DNA of 64,000 nt, from the NCBI GenBank assembly GCA_905233135.1, contig CAJOCQ010000008.1:1-64000 (forward strand). The letters are read 5' to 3'. Below, in pieces: positions 60,226 through 64,000 of the stretch. This stretch comes from an uncultured Selenomonadaceae bacterium (GTDB lineage: Bacteria > Bacillota > Negativicutes > Selenomonadales > Selenomonadaceae). The position numbers and the translations under genes were made by a program. Numbering within the stretch: the stretch's first letter is position 1; each line of letters begins with the position of its first letter. The notes under the pieces were generated by a model. The model did not search any database, was not told the origin of the DNA, and was given only the letters and a program-made list of their open reading frames with translations.

Positions 60226-61776
60226 TTGGATACTCTATTTTTTGCGGCACTTGCGCCAATAATATGGCTGATAATTGCACTAATCGGCTTGAAATTGCCG
60301 GCGTTTCAAGCTTGCACGGGCGCACTCATCATTTCATTATTAATAGCAATAAACTTTTTCGGTATGACTTATCAAGACACATTCACGGCGGCACTCGAAG
60401 GCGCAACAATGGCTGTTTGGCCAATTATTTGGGTTATCATTTCGGCAATTTTTACTTACAACTTGTCTGTTTTTACAAAGGGAATGGACACTATTAAAGA
60501 AATGTTAAATTCCGTAAGTACCGACCAGCGCGTTATTGTTTTGTTAATTGCGTGGGGATTCGGCGGCTTTTTGGAATGTATGTCGGGATTCGGTACAGCA
60601 GTTGCTATTGGCGCGTCAATGCTTGCAAGTATCGGTATTAATCCTATTGCTGCAATTTCAGTTTGTTTGTTGGCAAATGCAATGCAGTCTTCGTACGGTT
60701 CAATAGGCTTGCCGCTTACGACGCTTGCACAATTAACGGGCTTTGAGGGCGCGCAAATTGCAACTTTTGCAACAGTTCAACTTGCTCCGTTGGTACTTAT
60801 CATGCCGTTTTTAATGATTGTAACTTTTGGACAATCTTTAAAAGCTTTAAAAGGCGTAGTTGCAGTTTGTTTGGTTGCGGGCTTAGGCTTTTTGGTTCCT
60901 GCTATTGGCGCGGGATATTTTATGGGCGCGGGACTTGCAGGCGTTGCGGGTGCAATTTTTTCAATGAGTTTAATTATCGTGTACGCAAAATTTTTCCCCG
61001 TCAAAGATCCCGAATATCAAATTCAATCTGTCGCAGAAGAAACAAAAATTTCTTTTGATAAAGGTTTAAAAGCGTGGCTGCCTTTCATTTTGATTTTTGT
61101 ATTTTTGATTTTAACTTCAAAACTTGTACCGCCCGTCAATGAATTTTTGAGCCAAGCAAAAACTTCCATTGCAATTTACACGGGCGAAGGCGCGGGGCTT
61201 TATACTTTTGTTTGGATTGTTACGCCGGGTACTTTGATAATGACGGCGGCTGTAATTTCAGGATTTGTACAAGGTGCAACGGTTAATGATATGCTCAGCG
61301 TTTTGAGCAGAACAATTAAAACTATGATACCGACTTTTATTACAATGATAACGATTATTGCAACTGCGCGCGTTATGGGCTATAGCGGAATGATTACGAC
61401 AATGGCAACAACAACGGTTGCAGCAACGGGAGCTTTTTACCCATTTATTTCGCCGCTTATCGGCGCGGCAGGTTCGTTTATAACAGGATCTGCTACAACA
61501 AGCGGCGTTTTGTTCGGTAAATTGCAAGCTGATTCTGCGTTGGCAATAGGCGCAAATGAAATTGGGCAATCTTGGGTTGCGGCGGCTAATGCTGCGGGCG
61601 CGTGCGTAGGCAAGCTTATTTCTCCTCAATCAATCGCAATAGGCGTTGCGGCGGTCGGTATTCGCGGCGTCGAAAGTCAAATTATGAATTTCGCCCTGAA
61701 AGTTTTCTTGCCGTTCATAATTATTATGGGCTGTATAATTTATTTCGGGTTGCCTGTTGTTGAAAATATGTTATGA
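60226..61776 (+). CDS. lldP: L-lactate permease (LctP family)
   Basis: A 516-residue membrane protein with about 12-14 hydrophobic segments. Family hallmarks are GGFLECMSGFGTAVAIGASML, SSYGSIGLPLTTLAQLTG, and GAAGSFITGSATTSGVLFGKL near the C-terminus. It imports lactate (or glycolate) with protons, fitting a lactate-using or propionate-forming anaerobe. The start is TTG at 60226 after a GGAAGGGACGGGG stretch. No lactate dehydrogenase gene is adjacent in the window. Confidence 0.92.
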   Translation: MDTLFFAALAPIIWLIIALIGLKLPAFQACTGALIISLLIAINFFGMTYQDTFTAALEGATMAVWPIIWVIISAIFTYNLSVFTKGMDTIKEMLNSVSTDQRVIVLLIAWGFGGFLECMSGFGTAVAIGASMLASIGINPIAAISVCLLANAMQSSYGSIGLPLTTLAQLTGFEGAQIATFATVQLAPLVLIMPFLMIVTFGQSLKALKGVVAVCLVAGLGFLVPAIGAGYFMGAGLAGVAGAIFSMSLIIVYAKFFPVKDPEYQIQSVAEETKISFDKGLKAWLPFILIFVFLILTSKLVPPVNEFLSQAKTSIAIYTGEGAGLYTFVWIVTPGTLIMTAAVISGFVQGATVNDMLSVLSRTIKTMIPTFITMITIIATARVMGYSGMITTMATTTVAATGAFYPFISPLIGAAGSFITGSATTSGVLFGKLQADSALAIGANEIGQSWVAAANAAGACVGKLISPQSIAIGVAAVGIRGVESQIMNFALKVFLPFIIIMGCIIYFGLPVVENML

Positions 61777-62013
61777 CGAAATTTATTATTTTTCGGAGTT
61801 AATAATATTTTTGAAAATACGGCATTTCTTTTTAAGGATAAAAAAACTTATGACGAAAATATTTTATTTTTCGGCTACTGGAAATTCTCTGTACGTCGCG
61901 CAGGTTTTACAAAAAAATTTGAACGGCGCAGAAATTTTTTCACCTAAGACGCGCCGCCGGAAGCCCCTAGCTTTAGCTATGGGGAAGGAAGGCGGCGCAC
62001 AATTCCTTTCTGT

Positions 62014-62042
62014 TTGATTTTTTTATATTGGTTTATTATAAT
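62014..62042 (+). promoter_or_regulatory. Promoter inside the miniature element
   Basis: TTGATT (62014-62019), exactly 17 bp, TATAAT (62037-62042). It points to the right end and into the structured segment. Confidence 0.65.
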
Positions 62043-62047
62043 TTAAA

Positions 62048-62211
62048 GTATCGGGGAAACGGTTATGGCGCAAGCTGAAGGCACCCGTTTTTGTCTTAGG
62101 ACAATCAATGCTGCAAGTTCTTGCGTAAAACTTGCAGGGCTGAAGTCATACAGCCGTACGCGGTGGCTTAGGCTAACTGCAAGCCCCCGCCTTTAGGCGT
62201 GGGGTTTATGA
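62048..62211 (+). ncRNA. Candidate HEARO/omega-like structured RNA
   Basis: Predicted transcript of about 160 bases from the internal promoter. Visible helices in order are AAACGG/CCGTTT (62057-62062, 62085-62090), a perfect 9-bp CTGCAAGTT/AACTTGCAG (62111-62119, 62129-62137), GGCTG/CAGCC (62138-62142, 62151-62155), GCGGT/ACTGC, and the terminal AAGCCCC hairpin. Nearly every base in the second half falls in a helix. There is no ORF. From memory, motifs such as GGGGAAACGG and GGCGCAAGC recall IscB-associated (HEARO) RNAs; this needs a covariance-model search. Confidence 0.55.
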
Positions 62212-62901
62212 CTGCCGAAAGAATTACTCAATAAAAATTTTGAAGTCGACGCCGAAAACGTCGGCTTTATTTTTCCGCTGCATTACGGCGGCTTGCCAAT
62301 TATCGTTGAAGAATTTCTAAAAAATTTGAACTTCAGCAACACGAAATATATTTTTGCAATTTGTACTTGCGGTATTCCGTTTTTAGGAAGAGTTTTTGAA
62401 GACTTGCAAAAAATTCTTGTCGAAAAAAATTTAAAACTCAATGCAACGTGGTATGTGCGACTTGTTTCAAATTATCTTCCCTACAGAGACACGGCGGCTG
62501 ATTGGCGAATTAAACTGCGCTACATTTACGCCGATTGGCAACTGAAAAAAATTTGCGCGGCAGTCGCCGAAAATCAAACTCATTCAAGTTGGGAAATTTT
62601 TAAAGACAAATGCCAACAAATGCATGACGAGTGGCAAAAACGTCGCGCCGCTCTTGATGAAAAATTTATTTGCGACGTTGCAAAGTGCGTTAAGTGCGGA
62701 ATGTGCGAAAAAATTTGCCCCGTCAAAAATATCACGCGCCCGCAAGGTTCGCCCGTCTGGAATCATAATTGCGTTGAATGTTTGGGCTGCCTGCACATTT
62801 GCCCGAAAAAAGCGATTGACTTCGGCGAAATTACAAAAGGGCGCAAACGCTACATTAATTGGAATGTTAAGCCGAAAGATTTATTTTAACTGTAGAAATA
62901 A

Positions 62902-62932
62902 AAAAAGCGGCGAGCGTGATGCGAGCCGCCTT
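62902..62932 (+). terminator. Possible terminator after the ferredoxin gene
   Basis: GCGGC/GCCGC stem with a partly paired loop and three T, 18 bases after the stop. Weak T run. Confidence 0.4.
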
Positions 62933-62960
62933 TCGCGCAGGACGCGCAGCTATCGTACTT

Positions 62961-63141
62961 CCGCCCGTCACTAAAGCCGCAGCGCGTACCAATGTTGATG
63001 CGTGGGAAAAAGTAGAGGCCCCAAAGGGGGCCGCCTGTTACTACGTGCGTACTTGACCTTAGCGGCCCTGACGGGCGGGAAAAAAAGCACTTTTTCTTTG
63101 GTACTTTCTTTTTTTGCTTTGGAAAAAAGAAAGTACATTTA
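62961..63141 (-). repeat. Dispersed repeat, copy 5
   Basis: Inverted orientation. The core runs from CCGCCCGTCA (62961-62970) to TGACGGGCGG (63069-63078), then the head hairpin with GGTACTTTCTTTTT and GAAAGTACATTTA. It fills most of the 378-base gap between the broken ferredoxin gene and leuA. No gene is supported there. Confidence 0.82.
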
Positions 63142-63197
63142 ATTTAAATAAATTCAATCTTAAAAAATAAAATCCGCCTTGTTAAAAACTTAAAAAA

Positions 63198-63226
63198 TTG
63201 ACATTGAATTTTCGATATTATAAAAT
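63198..63226 (+). promoter_or_regulatory. leuA promoter
   Basis: TTGACA (63198-63203), 17-bp spacer, TAAAAT (63221-63226). No T-box or leader peptide is seen in the short leader. Confidence 0.7.
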
Positions 63227-63267
63227 TTCGACGTATTGTAAAAGAAAGAAGGTAAAATTTTAAACCT

Positions 63268-64000
63268 ATGCAAAATTATAAAAAATACTCAAAAGGTTAC
63301 TTTATGCCGCCTGAAATTGATTTGAGTTGGGCAAAAAAAGAATATCCCGACCACGCGCCCATTTGGTGCAGCGTAGACCTGCGCGACGGCAACCAATCTT
63401 TAATAATCCCTATGAGTCTTGACGAAAAAATAGAATTTTATAAAACACTCGTAAAAATTGGCTTTAAAGAAATTGAAGTTGGTTTTCCCGCCGCCTCCGA
63501 TACCGAATACGCGCTCCTTCGCAAACTCATTGAAGAAAATTTAATCCCCGATGATGTTACTGTTCAAGTTTTGACGCAAGCAAGAGAACATATTATCAAA
63601 AAAACTTTCGAGGCGTTGAAGGGCGCAAAAAATGCTATCGTTCACGTTTATAACTCAACTTCCCTTGCTCAACGCGAACAGGTTTTCAGAATGTCCAAAG
63701 ACGAAATTAAACAAATTGCAGTTGACGGCGCAAAACTTTTATTGGAACTTACAGAAAAAGCCGGCGCAAATTACCGCTTTGAATATTCGCCCGAAAGTTT
63801 CACGGGCACTGAACCCGAATACGCCCTCGAAGTTTGCAACGCTGTTCTTGACGTTTGGCAACCCGTCCTTGACAGAAAACCAATTATTAATATCCCCGTA
63901 ACTGTTGAAATGTCAATGCCCCACGTTTACGCAATGCAAGTTGCTTACATTAACAAAAATCTTAAATACCGTGATAAAGTTGTTTTGAGTTTGCACCCGC
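63268..64000 (+). CDS. leuA: 2-isopropylmalate synthase (partial, runs off window)
   Basis: The first 244 residues of a DRE-TIM-family condensing enzyme that makes 2-isopropylmalate from 2-oxoisovalerate and acetyl-CoA, the first step to leucine. The N-terminus, [12 protein letters not shown] followed by [16 protein letters not shown] (metal-binding DGNQ), is the pattern of the type 2 LeuA group. [10 protein letters not shown] and [12 protein letters not shown] follow. The ATG at 63268 is chosen for its fit to the family; its ribosome site is weak. An internal ATG at 63304 has AAAGG nearby. The 3' end is beyond the window. Confidence 0.93.
   Translation, partial: MQNYKKYSKGYFMPPEIDLSWAKKEYPDHAPIWCSVDLRDGNQSLIIPMSLDEKIEFYKTLVKIGFKEIEVGFPAASDTEYALLRKLIEENLIPDDVTVQVLTQAREHIIKKTFEALKGAKNAIVHVYNSTSLAQREQVFRMSKDEIKQIAVDGAKLLLELTEKAGANYRFEYSPESFTGTEPEYALEVCNAVLDVWQPVLDRKPIINIPVTVEMSMPHVYAMQVAYINKNLKYRDKVVLSLHP

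Larger units (their letters stand above)
61943..62211 (+). mobile_element. Miniature IS200/IS605-like element with structured RNA
   Basis: A 269-bp insertion with no transposase. Each end has an AAGCCCC-NNNN-TTTA-N'N'N'N'-T-GGGG hairpin: TAGC/GCTA at the left (61961-61984) and CGCC/GGCG at the right (62181-62204). The covarying middle stem shows that structure is kept. The left hairpin is enclosed by a perfect GCGCCGCC/GGCGGCGC stem (61951-61958, 61991-61998). The end hairpins and seamless insertion fit the single-stranded IS200/IS605 superfamily. The interior resembles guide-RNA-type (HEARO/omega) RNA. It would need a transposase supplied from elsewhere. Confidence 0.75.
61850..62889 (+). 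pseudogene. EFR1-type flavodoxin/ferredoxin protein, interrupted
   Basis: Two halves of one gene. The first 31 codons (61850-61942, MTKIFYFSATGNSLYVAQVL, a flavodoxin FMN-loop start) end at a 269-bp inserted element. The rest (62212-62889) continues with LPKELLNKNFEV and PLHYGGLPIIVEEF, then two 4Fe-4S motifs, CVKCGMCEKICPVKN and CVECLGCLHICPKKA. Joining the halves gives one uninterrupted frame of about 257 residues. As it stands, translation from the first half runs into the element and stops at 62019. Internal restart at 62293 could give a 198-residue ferredoxin-like piece. The intact family is thought to be redox active. Confidence 0.85.

Noticed and set aside
14575..62945. Frequent GCGCAGGA/TCCTGCGC words, considered as uptake or Chi-like signals
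   Set aside because: Many fall in Ala-Gln or Leu-Arg codon pairs, so codon bias may explain them. Word statistics over the whole genome would be needed to claim enrichment.

Overview
The window looks like chromosome from a Gram-negative-type Bacillota, most likely a Negativicute of the Selenomonadales. This rests on several features. There is a Firmicutes-style glycogen cluster with a glgC/glgD pair, a carboxyltransferase of the PycB/oxaloacetate-decarboxylase-alpha type, ChW repeats, a long LctP-type lactate permease, and an unusually large share of TTG start codons. The genus cannot be fixed from the sequence.

Layout. Bases 1-6300 are the right part of an integrative element or prophage remnant whose left end lies outside the window. 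It holds four XRE-type regulators, a BRO-type antirepressor, a DUF3102 protein, elaborate operator-like palindromes and a tyrosine recombinase at the right border. A 20-residue hydrophobic peptide gene with a hairpin-sequestered ribosome site lies just beyond it. After thrS come two large genes (8448-14578): a phospholipase-D-like nuclease fused to an SNF2-type helicase, and an Eco57I-like DNA methyltransferase. They form a candidate two-gene restriction or defence system, and the second overlaps maf by 4 bases. Then come rlmH, a lipoprotein HtrA-type protease, a dCache chemoreceptor and two RTX-type glycine/aspartate repeat proteins (585 and 2216 residues) that share a C-terminal tail. No type I secretion genes are seen.

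From 28.6 to 44.9 kb is mixed housekeeping: ilvE, an SGNH hydrolase, queD, a ChW-repeat surface protein, tRNA-Pro, a GH32 fructan/sucrose hydrolase, pycB, an iron-uptake group (feoA, feoB and a Cys-rich/HMA fusion protein), sbcC without sbcD, rpmB, and DUF4127 and DUF2225 proteins. From 44.9 to 59.9 kb a leftward glycogen cluster runs glgC, glgD, glgP, glgB, a small basic ORF, glgA, two paralogous glycosyltransferases and a GH13-GH77 fusion. It covers ADP-glucose formation, chain elongation, branching, phosphorolysis and maltodextrin handling. The right end has a lactate permease, a broken EFR1-type ferredoxin/flavodoxin gene and the start of leuA.

Three things stand out. First, a 269-bp miniature element with IS200/IS605-like end hairpins, its own promoter and a compactly folded RNA (resembling HEARO/omega-type RNAs) sits inside the EFR1 gene; removing it restores the frame exactly. 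Second, a family of dispersed intergenic repeats, six copies in this window, shares a GTACTTTCTTT hairpin head and, in four copies, a core with CCGCCCGTCA terminal inverted repeats. Third, the regulator cluster at 3.5-4.6 kb contains a 23-codon micro-ORF whose sequence copies the C-terminal tail of the two XRE proteins flanking it.
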